A stretch of DNA of 64,000 nucleotides from Diphasiastrum complanatum (GCA_029204225.1 CM055096.1:48123579-48187578); one strand, 5' to 3'. Counted from the first letter of the stretch, positions 12,086 through 24,752 are shown. The notes: a model not told the origin generated them from the letters alone. Translations and numbers: made by a program.

Positions 12086-12820
12086 TGTAAAAATTACAGC
12101 AAATAAGGATCCTAAAACACTTGAAATGATGAGGGAAACAATATATTATGATTTCATAAGATTAGCACAAGTTGAACCATCAAAATCCATCAAAAATCTA
12201 TGCTTGAACCTCACTAAATGGCCCAAATCCTTGAAGAAGGCTTCACACGTGTGAAAGTACGGCCTCCCACAGTCTGAGAATCCTTGAAGAAGGCTTCACA
12301 CGTGTGAAAGTACGGCCTCCCACAGTCTGAGTACTGTACACCAGACCTACATTCAATCCTATAATCATTAGTAATCACAAGTACTCAAACAATTATGAAC
12401 ATAGAGAGCAATTGCACCATTATGAGAGAAAAATCATGAAATTGCTTGATTGATTTTGGTGAGATATCATCACCTATATATACATGATCCATCACGGTTT
12501 TGGGCAGGTATGAGTAGCCCTAAACCTATCCCTAATGCTAATTTTGGTGGATCTTTCATCCCTACCAAGTTAGGGTTGGAATCTTGGAGATCCCTCAACA
12601 ATGCAAAAATTACCAAAAATAGCTCCTATTTTTTCTCCCTTGTATCTAAGCATAATTTGGACTCATTCCAAAGGTTCTAACACTTAGGTCTACTTGAGAA
12701 CATCCTTATGAATGGAATCCTATGCTATTTGGCACGTGTGACAAGCCACATCATGACCATCTAACTATTTACAAGTCATATGACCAAAACTAGTCAAGCT
12801 AGAATTGTGAATTTTTAACA
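12086..12820 (-). repeat. Copia-1 3' LTR (left)
   Basis: 735 bp, TGTAAAAATTAC to TTTTTAACA. It contains a 53-bp direct duplication (about 12230-12330, including CACACGTGTGAAAG) that the other LTR lacks and that explains the whole length difference. Confidence 0.95.
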
Positions 12821-15800
12821 CTCCTCCTCACTATCTGGCTTGGTTCAATCATTGCTTTACTAATCACTCCAAGTGATGATCTGAACTTCATAAAAGATGT
12901 CTTTGGAAGTGGTTTAGTAAGTAGATCAGATACACATTCATTGCTTGGAACATGCTCCAAAGCAATCTCCTTGGCTTGCACCATTTCTCTCACAAAGTGA
13001 TGGCATATCTCAATGTGCTTAGATCTTGCATGGAAGATTGGGTTAGATGCAAGGTGTTGGGCTGATATATTATCATTGTAGATGATTGGTGCCTACTCTG
13101 AATCCATGATCTTTAGTTCCACCAATAATCTCTTGATCCAATGTACCTCCTTTGTAGTGGTTGTCAAAGCTTTGTACTCGGCCTCGGTTGAAGATAGAGA
13201 TATAGTTTCTTGCTTTTTTGAAAGCCATGAAACCACACCTTTTCCTATGAAAGTTGAATAGGCACTTGTTGATTTCCTATCCCTCTTGTCCCCTGCAAAA
13301 TCTGAATCACTAAATGCATGAAGGTTAATCACATCTCCTCTATATAGAATCCCAAAATCCAATGTACCCGAGATGTATCTTAGAATCCTCTTAGTCTTTT
13401 TCCAATGGATATTCAATGGCTTTTGCATGGATTGGCTCAACCTACATACACTAAATCTAAGATCTGGTCTAGTTATAGTGATCCACATAAAGGAACCTAT
13501 AAGTTGCCTAAACAAAGTGATGTCCATGAAGGATCTTTCATCATCTTCATTTGGCACTTTTACATCTTGCTCCATTGGTGTGTCAACACTTTTGCATACT
13601 TCCATCTTAAACTTCTTCAAAAGACTTTGAGCATAGTTTACTTGACTTATAAAGATAAAATCAGACCCTCTAAGTACTTCTATGCCTAAGATGAAGTGAA
13701 GACACTCTAGATCTACCATCTTGAACTCTAAGGATAGATCTATCTTGATTTTTTCAATACCATCAACAATATTTTCACTAATGATGATGTCATCTACATA
13801 AATGAGTAAAAGTACAATACCAACATCATCAAACTTAATGTAAAGAGTGGGATCATATTCACTTTAAACAAAATAAAGTGAAATAAGATAGCAATGTAGT
13901 CTTGAATTCCAAGATCTCGAGGCTTGCTTCAAGCCATAGATGCTTCTTTGGAGATGGCATACTTTGTTCTCCATTCCATGCTTGATGAACCCTTGTGGCT
14001 GCTCCATATAGATATCCTCTTCCAAAAAACCATTCAAGAAAGCATTAGAGACATCCATTTGACATAGAATCCATTCAAAATGTGATGCAAGTGCAATGAC
14101 TAGCCTTATTGTGACCATCTTGGCCACGGGTGCAAAAGTTTCCTCATAGTCTATCCCTCTCTCTTGAGCATAACCTTTTGCAACTAATCTTGCCTTATGT
14201 TTGTTAACACTCCCATTTGCATTCAACTAAAGCTTGAAGACCCACTTTCATCCTATTACATTCCTTTGAGGTCTCTCAACAAGCAACCAAGTTTCATTCT
14301 CAATCAAGGCATCATACTCATCCAACATAGCTTTATACCATTCTTTGGAGTTCAATGCATCTTCAACATTAGATGGTTCTTCAAAACTAGATAAAGCATA
14401 AGAAGTGGATGAGATACCCTCAACTTGTTGTCCTTTGCCTTGATATGTTTGCCTTGATGGCTCCACTTTTGCCCTTGAAGATCTCCTTGGTGTGATAGGT
14501 GGGTTTGGTGCTTGCTCCTCCATGAGCTCCTCCTCAAAACCAAGATCTTGCTCCTCGGCCATCTTCTTCTTGATTGTTGGAGCACTTGAGCCTTCTTCAA
14601 GCATATTCATATGATGTTCATCAAAGATGACATCCCTTGAAACAGCAAATTTGTTTAAGGATGGGAGATAGACTTTGTAGCCCTTGCTTGAGCTTGCATA
14701 TCCAAGCATGATCCCTCTTGTGGAAGATGGATCCTCCTTGGTTCTTGTTTCCAATGGCACATGCACATAACATATACACCCAAAAACTTTCAAGTGATTA
14801 AGATTGGGTTTTTTTCCATACAACATCTCATAAGGAGTTTTGCCTTCAATTGCTTTGCAAGACACCCTATTCATCAAGTAGTTTGCACATACAAGAGACT
14901 CACCCCAAAAGGATTTGGGCAAACAAGCATCTAATCTTAAAGCCTTAGAACATTCACATAATGTTCTATTCCTTCTTTCACCAACTCCATTTTGTTGAGG
15001 AGTGTAAGGACAAGAAGTCTCTTTCTTGATCCCTTCTTCCTCACAAAAGGCCTTGAACTCATTGGAGATGAATTCTCCACCATTGTCACTTCTAAGAATC
15101 TTGATGCTATGATTATGATGCTTTTCCACAAACAACTTGAACTTTACAAAAGTATCAAATACTTGAGACTTGAAGGAAAGTAAGAACACCCAACAATATC
15201 TTGAGTAGTCATCAATGAAGGTTAAAAAACATGGATGAACCTCCATTAGATTTGGTGCTAGCAATGTGCACATCTGAGTGTATGAGCTCAAGAGGATGAG
15301 ATGACTTTGTGATGGAGTTAGGAAACACCTTCTTATGTGCCTTGGATAAGGCACAAGCTTCACAAACCTTGTCTTCCTTCCCAATAGACCTTGGTAGGCC
15401 TAAAGCATACTCCTCCTTGATCATAGCCTCCATGGAACCCGAGTTGACATGTCCAAGTCTTTTGTGCCATAAAGTAAAGGTAGATATCTTGCTCTTCTCG
15501 GCCAACATGACAACATTAGTATCCACAAATGCATCCAGCTTATAAAGTTTGCCAAGTCTAGTGCCCTTAGCCACTATCTTACCCTTCTTCTTGATGAAAC
15601 ATTCATTTGAAGCAAAGTCAACATTGAAACCATTGTCTACCATTTGGCCAACACTTAGTAGATTCTTTGTTATTGTAGGAATGTACAAAACACCTTCTGT
15701 GTTGATCTTTTTGGAAGATCCTAAGCAAAGGGGAATGCTACCAACTCCTTCAATCTTACAAGCTTCATCATTTGCTGTATAGATAGACTTTATAGGTCCA

Positions 15801-16803
15801 TCATAAGATAAGAGAGAAGAGAAAAACTCCCTTTTACTAGTCATGTGTGAACTAGCACCCGAGTCAATCCACCAAGGATCTTCTCCTTTGAAGCTTGTTG
15901 AAGAAAATATGGACATCATGAGAGAGTCCTCATGTGAACTCTCCTCCTCCTCCTCTTTGATCATGTTGGCTTGGCTTTGATCTTGCTTCCTCTTGAAGCA
16001 TTCCGAGGCATAATGCCCCATCTTCCTACAATAGTAGCACTTCACCTTTGATTTGTCTTTCTTGACTTTGGTGGTTGATGGAGATGTCTTTGAGGGTCCT
16101 CCTTGATCTTCAAGCTTTGTAAACTTCTTGAATGTTGATCCTTTGCCTTTGGACTTGAATTTGCCTTTGGTGAAGAGAGCTTGGTCATCTCCACCTTGGA
16201 TGGAAAGCCTATCCATCCTCTCTTGCATTTGGCTCCTTCTTGATTCCTCGGCCATGAGTGTGCCTTGGAGTTCTTCAAGTATGGGTAGCTTACCCATAAT
16301 TGCATATCCCTGAACCAAATTGTCAAATTCAAAGCTTAGTCCATTCAATATGAGTTGAACAAGCTCTTCATCCTTGATAGGGTCACCTATAGAGGCTAGC
16401 TCTTTGTTCAATTCCTCTACTCTTAGGACAAAAGTATGTGCACTCTCTCCTTTCTTTTGATAGCTTCTATAGATTTGATTCTTCAAAGATAACATTCTAG
16501 TTTGGTTCTTGGATTCTAGAGCTTTTGCAAAGTCTCCCAAGCATCTTGAGCTGAAGTGCAATCTCCTACCTCTCTTAAGAGTTCATTTACAACATTCATT
16601 TTTATGCAATGTAGTGCAACATTGCACCTCTTGATGTATTTGGCTTTTTCTTGAGGATGAATAGGTTCACCCTCCTTACCATTTACAATTTCCATCAGAT
16701 CTTGCATGATCATGATGGATTCCATTCTAACTTTCCATATGGAATAGTTAGTTTTGTTGAGCCTTTCATTAGTATCCAAAAGATATGCATTTATAGATGC
16801 CAT
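12799..16803 (-). pseudogene. Copia-1 Gag-Pol polyprotein, disrupted
   Basis: Would encode about 1330 residues. Gag starts at 16803 (MASINAYLLDTNERLNKTN); then a CCHC knuckle (CYYCRKMGHYASEC, near 16030), protease (WWIDSGASSHMT, near 15860), GAG-pre-integrase (HKRLGH...CEACALSKAH), integrase (RSDNGGEF), reverse transcriptase (YVDD near 13795) and RNase H (DSDFAGD; SSTEAEYKA). Lesions: a 1-bp deletion near 16526, a 1-bp insertion in a T run near 15225, and four in-frame stops (near 14244, 14229, 13864 and 13092). The last codons run into the LTR. It cannot make a full polyprotein, so mobilisation in trans is likely if it moved recently. Confidence 0.93.
12821..12838 (-). promoter_or_regulatory. 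Copia-1 polypurine tract
   Basis: The minus strand reads AGATAGTGAGGAGGAG immediately before the 3' LTR, the expected plus-strand primer. Confidence 0.75.
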
Positions 16804-17601
16804 CTAGTCTCCTAATCAAGGACTTGACACAAATGAAGGTTACTTCTATTGATTTGATTGAAGGTCTACCTTATCCCACTTCTTAGGGACCTGAAAAGAT
16901 CAGTAATAGACTTCCTATAAAGATCTAAGAATGATCTCTAACAAAATCAAATCATAGAATACTAGAAACAATGCACTTGCTTGATTGAAGTAGACAATAC
17001 TAGTAGAATTGCCCCTCTTTCTATAAAGAACATTAAAGCTTCCAAATGATCTGATCAAGAGTGAATTTCAGCAACCTAATATACTTCCAAAATCACTTGT
17101 AAAAGATCTAAATGGAACTTAATGAGGATGCAACACAATCTACTATCCAATCACAAGCAAAAAATGATCAAAATTGATGAAAAATTGATCTAATTTGGTG
17201 CATAAGTCAAGCAATGGTTGGACTGAACCTAAATCACTTTAGGAGGTGCCTACTAAACCTTAGAACAGCCTTGAAGAGTCCCAAAACTCTGATCTTCCCT
17301 CTCCTTGAATGCTAGAAAGCCTCCTCTATGAAATCACCTCCAAAACTCGCTTAGAAATCAATGCTTGGAGCAAGCAAAAACTTGCTATCTTGGTAATGTG
17401 AATTGAATTCAACTTTGCCTCTAGTTTTAGACACCTAAACACATGCAAATGAAGTCACACAACACCAATCTCCAATGTATTTGACTCACTTTCATCTCTA
17501 GAATCAATACTAGATGCTAAGATCCAATCTACACAAGATTTAGATAAAAAATTGTGATCAAATTGAATGAAAACCAAGGATTTAGCTCATTTCAGCCTTT
17601 A
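16804..17601 (-). other. Copia-1 untranslated leader
   Basis: About 800 bp between the PBS and the gag start with no substantial ORF. It holds the packaging and leader sequence in copia elements generally; I see no specific motif. Confidence 0.6.
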
Positions 17602-17614
17602 GGCTCTGATACCA
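17602..17614 (-). promoter_or_regulatory. Copia-1 primer-binding site
   Basis: On the minus strand TGGTATCAGAGCC directly abuts the end of the 5' LTR. It is complementary to the 3' end of plant initiator-methionine tRNA, the usual minus-strand primer of copia elements. Confidence 0.9.
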
Positions 17615-18296
17615 TGTAAAAATTATAGCAAATAAGGATCCTAAAACACTTGAAATGATGAGGGAAACAATAGATTATGATTTCATAAGATTAGCACAAG
17701 TTGAACCATCAAAATCCATCAAAAATCTATGCTTGAACCTCACTAAATGGCCCAAATCCTTGAAGAAGGCTTCACACGTGTGAAAGAACGGCCTCCCACA
17801 GTCTGAGTACTGTACACCAGACCTACATTCAATCCTATAATCATTAGTAATCACAAGTACTCAAACAATTATGAACATAGAGAGCAATTGCACCATTATG
17901 AGAGAAAAATCATGAAATTGCTTGATTGATTTTGGTGAGATATCATCACCTATATATACATGATCCATCACGGTTTTGGGCAGGTATGAGTAGCCCTAAA
18001 CCTATCCCTAATGCTAATTTTGGTGGATCTTTCATCCCTACCAAGTTAGGGTTGGAATCTTGGAGATCCCTCAACAATGCAAAAATTACCAAAAATAGCT
18101 CCTATTTTTTCTCCCTTGTATCTAAGCATAATTTGGACTCATTCCAAAGGTTCTAACACTTAGGTCTACTTGAGAACATCCTTATGAATGGAATCCTATG
18201 CTATTTGGCACGTGTGACAAGCCACATCATGACCATCTAACTATTTACAAGTCATATGACCAAAACTAGTCAAGCTAGAATTGTGAATTTTTAACA
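17615..18296 (-). repeat. Copia-1 5' LTR (right)
   Basis: 682 bp with the same termini. In the element's orientation this is the promoter LTR. It has one copy of the segment duplicated in the left LTR. Confidence 0.95.
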
Positions 18297-18588
18297 TGTC
18301 CTTGCTCTTTTTCTGTCCTCCTCCATCTCTCATGCTTTATTTGTGTTTTGCTAATTGTTGGATCTGATTGTTCTTTGGATTGTGTGTTATTATACTTTTT
18401 ATGAGAGAGAAAGGGAGAGAGAGAAAGAGTAAGCTATCTTTGTTGTGGATGCGTAGTGTTAATGGATCTAGTATTAGTGGATGTAGTGTTAATGCTTAGG
18501 GTTAATGGATGTTAGAGTTAGATTTGGATCTTCCATTCATGCTGAATTCTGAACTATACTATCACTCTCATGGGAACGAACCTACGCG
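18297..18588. repeat. Third tandem unit, right fragment
   Basis: Directly continues 12085 once Copia-1 is removed: the join reproduces the uninterrupted sequence at 730-1015 and 6710-7005, including the ATGAGAGAGAAAGGGAGAG stretch. It stops abruptly after CCTACGCG at 18588, is followed by a 20-bp scrap matching about 11400-11420, and then by an inverted copy. This is a rearrangement breakpoint. Confidence 0.75.
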
Positions 18589-18639
18589 ACTGTTCTAGTT
18601 GAGAGCAGGTAATGTCAATTCTATTATTGTGTCCATCTT

Positions 18640-19327
18640 ATTCCATGTCTTGATCTAATGGTATCCATGTTGTACCACTTCTTTTCCATCTTTGATAGTT
18701 AAAACTAAGGCTCAATGTTTGTCTTTCAATTTGACATCGAAAGCAAATGGAGTCTTTTTTTATTTGACAATCTATTTCTCCGTTTGATTTATGGTTCCAA
18801 CCTTTGTCCATAAGTTCTGACAATGTATCATCCGACAAATCTTTACAAACAAATAATGTCGGTGTTCTTTGCACATTTGCAATCGAAAGAAAGTCAAAAG
18901 AATACATTCAAAGAAATAAACCAACTTAATCGGACATTTTTGGACCCAGTACTTATTTTCATTTAATTCTTTACATCAGTAAAGAGCTTGCATTGAATGA
19001 TTATGAAACAATGTTGTCATGAGTAATCCATTCTTCACTATCCAAGTTTGAAAGTGGAAGGGCCTCAAGGTTTTTAGATCTTCCATGTGTATCTAGAATG
19101 TAAAGTGATTCATAAAAATAGATTCCACTGTCGGCAAGTTCTTTTGAAAATCGGCCTTGGTACTGCAATTTTTCTACATCTAAATGTATGACATACAATA
19201 CCTGGAAGTGATTGTGTGGGCTCCCATTCCTTTTAAATATTTGATGGATATAAATATGCATGATAGAATAGATATGAGTTTCCAAGTAGATATCCAAACT
19301 CAGTATGCTAAATAAAAGTAACTGCAT
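18640..19327 (-). pseudogene. Exon-like fragments of the same unidentified gene, inverted copy
   Basis: Minus-strand counterpart of 8290-8930. The segment at 19327-19001 carries GRFSKELADSGIYFYESLYI and the segment at 18907-18638 carries RTPTLFVCKDLSDDTLSELM; the latter stays open about 30 codons beyond the stop seen in unit B. Comparing the three copies gives the best view of the ancestral exons. No family recognised. Confidence 0.4.
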
Positions 19328-19418
19328 AAAAGAATAGAGTTGAATTTAGTTGCATAAAAATGAAACCGCAATGATTCAGATACTTTCTATGATCATTTGG
19401 ATTGATGGATTGAATACT

Positions 19419-19572
19419 CGACGTCCACGTGGCCGGGCCGTCGTAATCTGATGTCCACGTGAAAAAAAAAGTTTGAAAAAATAATTTCATTGTTTTTTTT
19501 TTTTTGCCGTGTGGACGTCGGATTCTGACGTCCACGTGGCCGGACCATCGGAATCCGATGTCCACGTGGCAA
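19419..19572. repeat. Palindrome cluster 6
   Basis: Inverted counterpart of cluster 3, with several GACGTCGGATTCTGACGTCC-like palindromes on either side of poly-A and poly-T runs. It sits at a joint between two non-contiguous pieces of the unit. Confidence 0.65.
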
Positions 19573-20329
19573 AAAACAAAATGATTACAAAAAATAAATG
19601 ATTACGAAAAATGACATAGATAAAACGAACTGAAAATAGATAAAGTCATACCTATTTCTGAGTGCATATGCATGTAGTAAAGATGAGGACCCTGGCCTCT
19701 GAATCCTATTGGTCCATTTCTGCCTCCCTAACTATTCAAATTTAAAAAAGAGTGGGAACCATTCAAATTGGAGGGAAACTTAAGTTTATTCACTAACTTG
19801 ACATTTAGGCCCTGCGACATTAAAAGTCCCGCAAAAAAGGCCTAAAGTCCTTTTATTGACTTTCAACTAATCAAATAACTATGTGATCATCGGATTGGAC
19901 TTACACACGCAGGGTGCCAAATCCCTCTCACTTATTAACTAGGGTTAGGGTTGCCTTGGGATCCGCAAACCCTCCAACAGTATCCCCCACCAAAACTGGT
20001 GGCAGTCCCACGACACCTGCGAGATGCAGTTATTGGGGACTTTTATTGGCTTCACGACGAATCTTTATTAAATGGTACTGCACCTTCTCCATAAAGTTGA
20101 GACAGGCAGTATTAAAATCCAAATTATGGGAGAGAAAACAACAATGGGCTCCTGCAACACTACAAGAATGGCCACAATTTCCGACGGGATTTCCAACGTG
20201 AAATCGCGTTTTAATTTTTTTCTGAATCGATGAGGGCGTCAAAAAATGCATCATTATAAGGTCGTCGAAATCCGTTGAAATCCAACGCCAAGCCCAAAAC
20301 CGACAACCAGCCGGTAAAAAAGAACCATG

Positions 20330-20515
20330 ATCATGCCACGTGGATGTCGGATTCCGAGAGCCTGGCCTCGTGGATGTCGGATTTTGACGTCCAGGTGGCC
20401 AGGCCATCGTAATCCGACGTCCCCGTGAAAAAAAAAATTCAGTTTTTTTTTTGCCATGTTTCTGACGTCCACGTGGCCGGACCGTCGGAATCCGACGTCC
20501 ACGTGGCAAAAAAGA
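20330..20515. repeat. Palindrome cluster 7
   Basis: Multiple GGATGTCGGATTCCGA and GTCGGAATCCGACGTCC copies with poly-A/poly-T spacers. Same architecture as clusters 3, 6 and 9. Confidence 0.65.
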
Positions 20516-20559
20516 AAACGATTACCAAAAATAAATGATTACGAAAAATGACATAGATG

Positions 20560-20815
20560 AAATGTTAGAAATCAATGACAAACTTCATTGTGACTGTTTA
20601 CGATGCACATTAATGTTGACAGTTGTGACCAGCTGTCAATAGCCGTAGGCTAGTCTATTCGTCTACTCATAGGTTTTCTCTCTCTATCAGGGTTCAAGGT
20701 TTATTTGTACATTTTACATTCTATATGAGGTAGGGTGATAGAGTGACAGTGCGTGTTCTTCTTCTGCCTTCTTGTGGTGATTGCTTATGGTGAATGCTTG
20801 ATGTTGGCGATGGTC
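20560..20815. other. Insertion of unrelated sequence in the inverted block
   Basis: This 256-bp stretch has no counterpart in units A or B. It begins TGTTAGAAATC, the kind of sequence that starts an LTR, directly after a shared segment, and ends where the shared GCGATGGTCAGATG segment begins. No coding content, and I saw no clear target duplication. It may be an LTR fragment or filler DNA. Confidence 0.35.
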
Positions 20816-20947
20816 AGATGTATTATAGAGGTAGCGATGTTAATAATCACATCTCTCAACTCTCTTTTGGAAATCAGCAATAATCCTTCGGTATTTTAGA
20901 AGTCAACGTTCAATTCCTCAATGACTATAATGTGATTGAATGGTTAG

Positions 20948-21172
20948 ATGGCTCACTCATCTAGCAACGATGGTAGGCCAGCCCTCCAAATATCTTGCAA
21001 GGAAAACAGGGTTTTAACTCACAGAGCGGAGATAATTAAGCACCCCATAGCCCAGATATCTCAAGCTTCCAACGGAGATAGTGAGTCAATGGCACTCTTC
21101 AAAGTTTATTTTGAGTTCCGATTTTCAATAGAAATGCCATCATATCGAGCACACTTCACTAGCTTTCTCTAG
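20948..21172 (+). CDS. Conserved ORF, first inverted copy (extended)
   Basis: Same start as the other copies. The TGA that ends the 57-codon version is changed, so the frame runs 17 codons further (74 codons). It keeps HRAEIIKHPIAQISQAS. Unknown function. Confidence 0.3.
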   Translation: MAHSSSNDGRPALQISCKENRVLTHRAEIIKHPIAQISQASNGDSESMALFKVYFEFRFSIEMPSYRAHFTSFL

Positions 21173-21685
21173 CTGATATTTCGTTTTACATGTATCGGAC
21201 AACGATGGATTACCCTTTATGGCTCGATAGGAAGTAGCAACAAGATAGCCATACTCGATCAATCAATGAGAAAAAGTGGTAGCTCTACATATTTGATGGT
21301 GGAGCTGGTTATGATCTTCATTCAGACCTCAAGAGCACTCAGTCTCACACTATTTCACGCTCCCATTGACAATAAATCAGTGAGTTCTCAATGGTCGTTG
21401 ATAGATCAGCTTTAGACAACAGTTGCAAGCTCCATTTTCATGGTCGTGAAGGCTCAATTAGCTGTCTCTAATCAGACAACTAGCTTAGTGATGGCTTTCC
21501 TTCATATCTAATACTCATAGGCGTACTGAAGGCTTGCAAAGTAGTAGCAGCGATGGTCAGATGTATTATATAGGTAGCAATGTTAATAATTACATCTCTC
21601 AACTCTCTTTTGCAACAATAAGCCTTCAGTATTTTGGAAGTCAACGTTCAATTTCTCAATGGCTATAATGTGATTGAATGGTTAG

Positions 21686-21859
21686 ATGGCTCACTCATCT
21701 AGCAACGATGGTAGGCCAGCTCTCCAAATATCTTGCAAAGAAAACTGGGTTCTAACTCACAGAGCAGAGATAATTAAGCACCCCATAGCCAAGATATCTC
21801 AAGCTTCCAACGAAGATAGTGAGTCAATGGCACTCTTCAAAGTTCATTTTGAGTTCTGA
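21686..21859 (+). CDS. Conserved 57-codon ORF, second inverted copy
   Basis: A tandemly repeated second copy within the inverted block, 174 bp with the same start and stop as in units A and B. Contains THRAEIIKHPIAKISQAS. Unknown function. Confidence 0.3.
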   Translation: MAHSSSNDGRPALQISCKENWVLTHRAEIIKHPIAKISQASNEDSESMALFKVHFEF

Positions 21860-22329
21860 TTTTCAACAGAAATGCCATCATACCGAACACGCTATGATCT
21901 TCATTCAAACCTCAAGAGCTCTCAATCTCATACTATTTCACAAAGAACATAACATTAAATCTAAACCCTAAAATTTACAAAGAACATAATATTAAATCAA
22001 ACTCTTCTATCTATATTTTCTTGCTCTCTCTCATGTCTCTCACACACATCCTTCTCTTCCTCTCTCATTCGCTCATGATCATAAATCACTAAGACACGTA
22101 TTTGTGTTTACCTACACAAAATATACAATACAAGGAAGATAGTGTACAAGAAAAAAATACAAAGAAAGAAATCTTAGTTGCACATAATAAAACAAAAGAA
22201 TCGTACTTGGAATGAGACAAATGAAATTGATAGAGTTGAGAAGAAGCGCCAAAAGCCGATCTCCAACAATATCCTGCAAGAATAAAAAATAAGAAAACCC
22301 TAGAAAAATGACGTGACTTTGTGAATTTG

Positions 22330-22385
22330 GTCACGGACGTCGGATTGCGACATCTGTATTATCTTTCGAAATCCGACGTCCACGT
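22330..22385. repeat. Palindrome cluster 8
   Basis: Inverted counterpart of clusters 2 and 4 (GGACGTCGGATTGCGAC and CGAAATCCGACGTCC), next to the Ulp1-like exons of the inverted block. Confidence 0.6.
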
Positions 22386-22459
22386 TGTGCTTCTTTTTTT
22401 TTGCACAGACATGTAAGATGTCAGAAAATTGACTAATAAAAATGAAATTTGTTTTGTAG

Positions 22460-23247
22460 ACTACGTTGGAGTTTAAATATAATTTCCATGGCCACTATTT
22501 TGAAAGGGGTGGTGAAACTTGTATGCATTAAAATGAATTCTTGTGAAAATAGCCATAGAAGTTTTGATAAGAAACTTCTTACGATTCGTCAAGTATTGCC
22601 AACTTCAGCCACATCTATGGCTAAACCAAGAATAATATCAATCAAGGTATCAACATTAGTGATGAATGTATTCGGAATTTTATTTAGATAGGGCTTATAT
22701 GAAAATGTATTCAGAATTTTATTTGGATAGACCTTATATTTGTTTTTGATTTATAGACTCCCCAACAACAAGATGCATTTAGTTGCGGGTTTATGCTCTA
22801 TAATGCAAAGATGTTTTTTGAGTGATATAATTTCAACAAGACATTGTCGATATCGAGCAAGTGAGCATCATTATCCTACTTGTTTTTTATTTTATGTATT
22901 TTTCATTATGAATACGGCTGTATTTCTAAACTCAATTTTGTGTATGTTTGTAGTTCTCACTTGGTGTGTACACATTTAATGATGTGTATAAATTCAGACA
23001 AGATTTAATCAAACTCATTCTTACAAAGGTAGTAATATGTGATCCTAAAAATGATAAGGCTGATTTAGAAACAAGGTCAAAATTAGGAGCCTTTTCTCCT
23101 GATGTCACTATTATGGATCATAGAGGTGTTGCATTTTATAATGAGATATCTACTGTTAAAGAAGAGATCAAGCCGATGGAGCACAGACCAAAGAAAGAGA
23201 GAAAGTCAGCACGACCACAAGAAAAAGTAGTCAAATCTTCAGAATGA
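22460..23247 (+). pseudogene. Ulp1-like (C48) protease gene remnant, inverted copy
   Basis: Exons 22460-22646, 22757-22860 (donor GTGAGC) and 22954-23247. The middle exon keeps PQQQDAFSCGFMLYNAK, with one residue fewer than unit B, but a TGG-to-TGA change truncates it after FFE. The last exon is fully open, 98 codons, running from FSLGVYTFND through SKLGAFSPDVTIMDHRG to EKVVKSSE, and is the best-preserved C-terminus of the three. Together with unit B it documents the ancestral protein. The Lys-rich tail suggests a nuclear location; this is inference. Confidence 0.5.
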
Positions 23248-23824
23248 ATCATAGTTTGTAAAAAAAAAAGCCCAATGTTTGGGGCTTATTTCAATTGATA
23301 TAAAAAGGTTTAACGCAGTAAATTATTTTCATGATCTCGTGTGCTTCCTTTTTCATATCATGGCTCTTCTATCACCTTGATCATCGTACCTAGATCTTTG
23401 CATTTTGTAAATTGTTCTTGTCTTTTCTGTTCAAGAATTAGCAACCCTCCAATAGTATCCCCCGCCAAAACTGGTGGCGGTGCCACGACACCCGTGAGAT
23501 GCAGTTATTGGGGACTTTTATTGGCTTCATGACGAATCTTTATCAAATGGTACTGCACCTTCTCCATAAAGTCGAGACAGGCAGTATTAAAATCCAAATT
23601 ATGGGGCAGAAAACAACAATGGGCTCCTGCAACACTACAAGAGTTAATGCGATTTCCGGCAGGATTTTTGATGTGAAATCGCATTTTGATTTTTTTTTGA
23701 ATCGACGCGGGCATCAAAAAATGCGTTGCTATAAGGTCGTCGGAATCCGTCGCATTTAAAATCCGTCGAAATCCGACGCCAAGCCCAAAACTGGCAACCG
23801 GCCGATAAAAATGAACCGGAGAAC

Positions 23825-24028
23825 ATGCCACGGGGATGTTGGATTCCGACGGCCTGGCCACGTGGACGTCGGATTCTGATGTCCACGTGGTCGGGCCGTC
23901 GTAATCCGACGACCACGTGAAAAAAAGACTTGAAAAAAAAATTTCACTGGTTTTTTTTTTTTTGCCATGTGGACGTTGGATTCCGACGTCCACATGTCCG
24001 GACCGTCGGAATCCGACGTCCAAGTGGC
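23825..24028. repeat. Palindrome cluster 9
   Basis: The longest and most regular cluster: repeated CCACGTGGACGTCGGATTC palindromes on both sides of poly-A and poly-T runs near 23918-23963. Each GTCGGAATCCGAC core is its own reverse complement. Confidence 0.7.
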
Positions 24029-24569
24029 AAAAAAGAAAACGATTACAAAAAATAAATGATTACGAAAATGACATAGATAAAATGAACTGAAAATAGATAA
24101 AGCCATACCTATTTCTGAGTGCATATGCATGTAGCCGGAAAACAAAGAAGTGCTAGTCATGAATGCTTCAATTGATTCTACTATGTTTGTCACTTTGCTA
24201 GGACAGAACTGCTCTCAACTAGAACAACCATGAGGGCTCCCATTGACAATAAATCAGTGAGTTCTCAATGGTCGTTGATAGATAAGCTTTAGACAAGAGT
24301 TGCAAGTTCCATTTTCATGGTCGTGAAGGCTCAATTAGCCGAGTCTCTGATCTGACAACTAGCTTAATGATGGCTTTCCTTCATATCTAATACACATAGG
24401 CGTAGTGAAGGCTTGCAAAGTAGTAGCAGCGATGGTCAGATGTACTATAGAGGTAGCGATGTTAATAATCACATCTCTCAACTCTCTTTTGGAAATCAAC
24501 AATAATCCTTCAGTATTTTGGAAGTCAACGTTCAATTCCTCAATGGCTATAATGTGATTGAATGGTTAG

Positions 24570-24752
24570 ATGGCTCACTCATCTAGCAACGATGGTAGGC
24601 CAGCTCTCCAAATATCTTGCAAAGAAAATTGGGTTCTAACTCACAGAGCAGAGATAATCAAGCACCCCATAGCCAAGATATCTCAAGCTTCCAACTCATT
24701 TTACATGTATCGGACAATGATGGATTACCCTTTATGGCTCGATAGGAAGTAG
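24570..24752 (+). pseudogene. Conserved ORF, third inverted copy (broken)
   Basis: Keeps the start through HPIAKISQASN, then a deletion of about 130 bp joins it to sequence that lies downstream in the other copies (reads MYRTMMDYPLWLDRK), giving a 60-codon chimera. Confidence 0.35.

Larger units (their letters stand above)
12086..18296 (-). mobile_element. Copia-1: full-length Ty1/copia retrotransposon, defective
   Basis: 6211-bp element bounded by LTRs starting TG and ending CA, with a 5-bp target duplication TGTCC at 12081-12085 and 18297-18301. Coding strand is minus: PBS next to the right LTR, polypurine tract next to the left LTR. Domain order gag, protease, integrase, reverse transcriptase, RNase H is diagnostic of Ty1/copia. 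It sits in the third copy of the tandem repeat. The LTRs differ by only about three substitutions by eye plus one 53-bp duplication, so insertion is recent, yet gag-pol carries several disabling changes. Confidence 0.97.
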
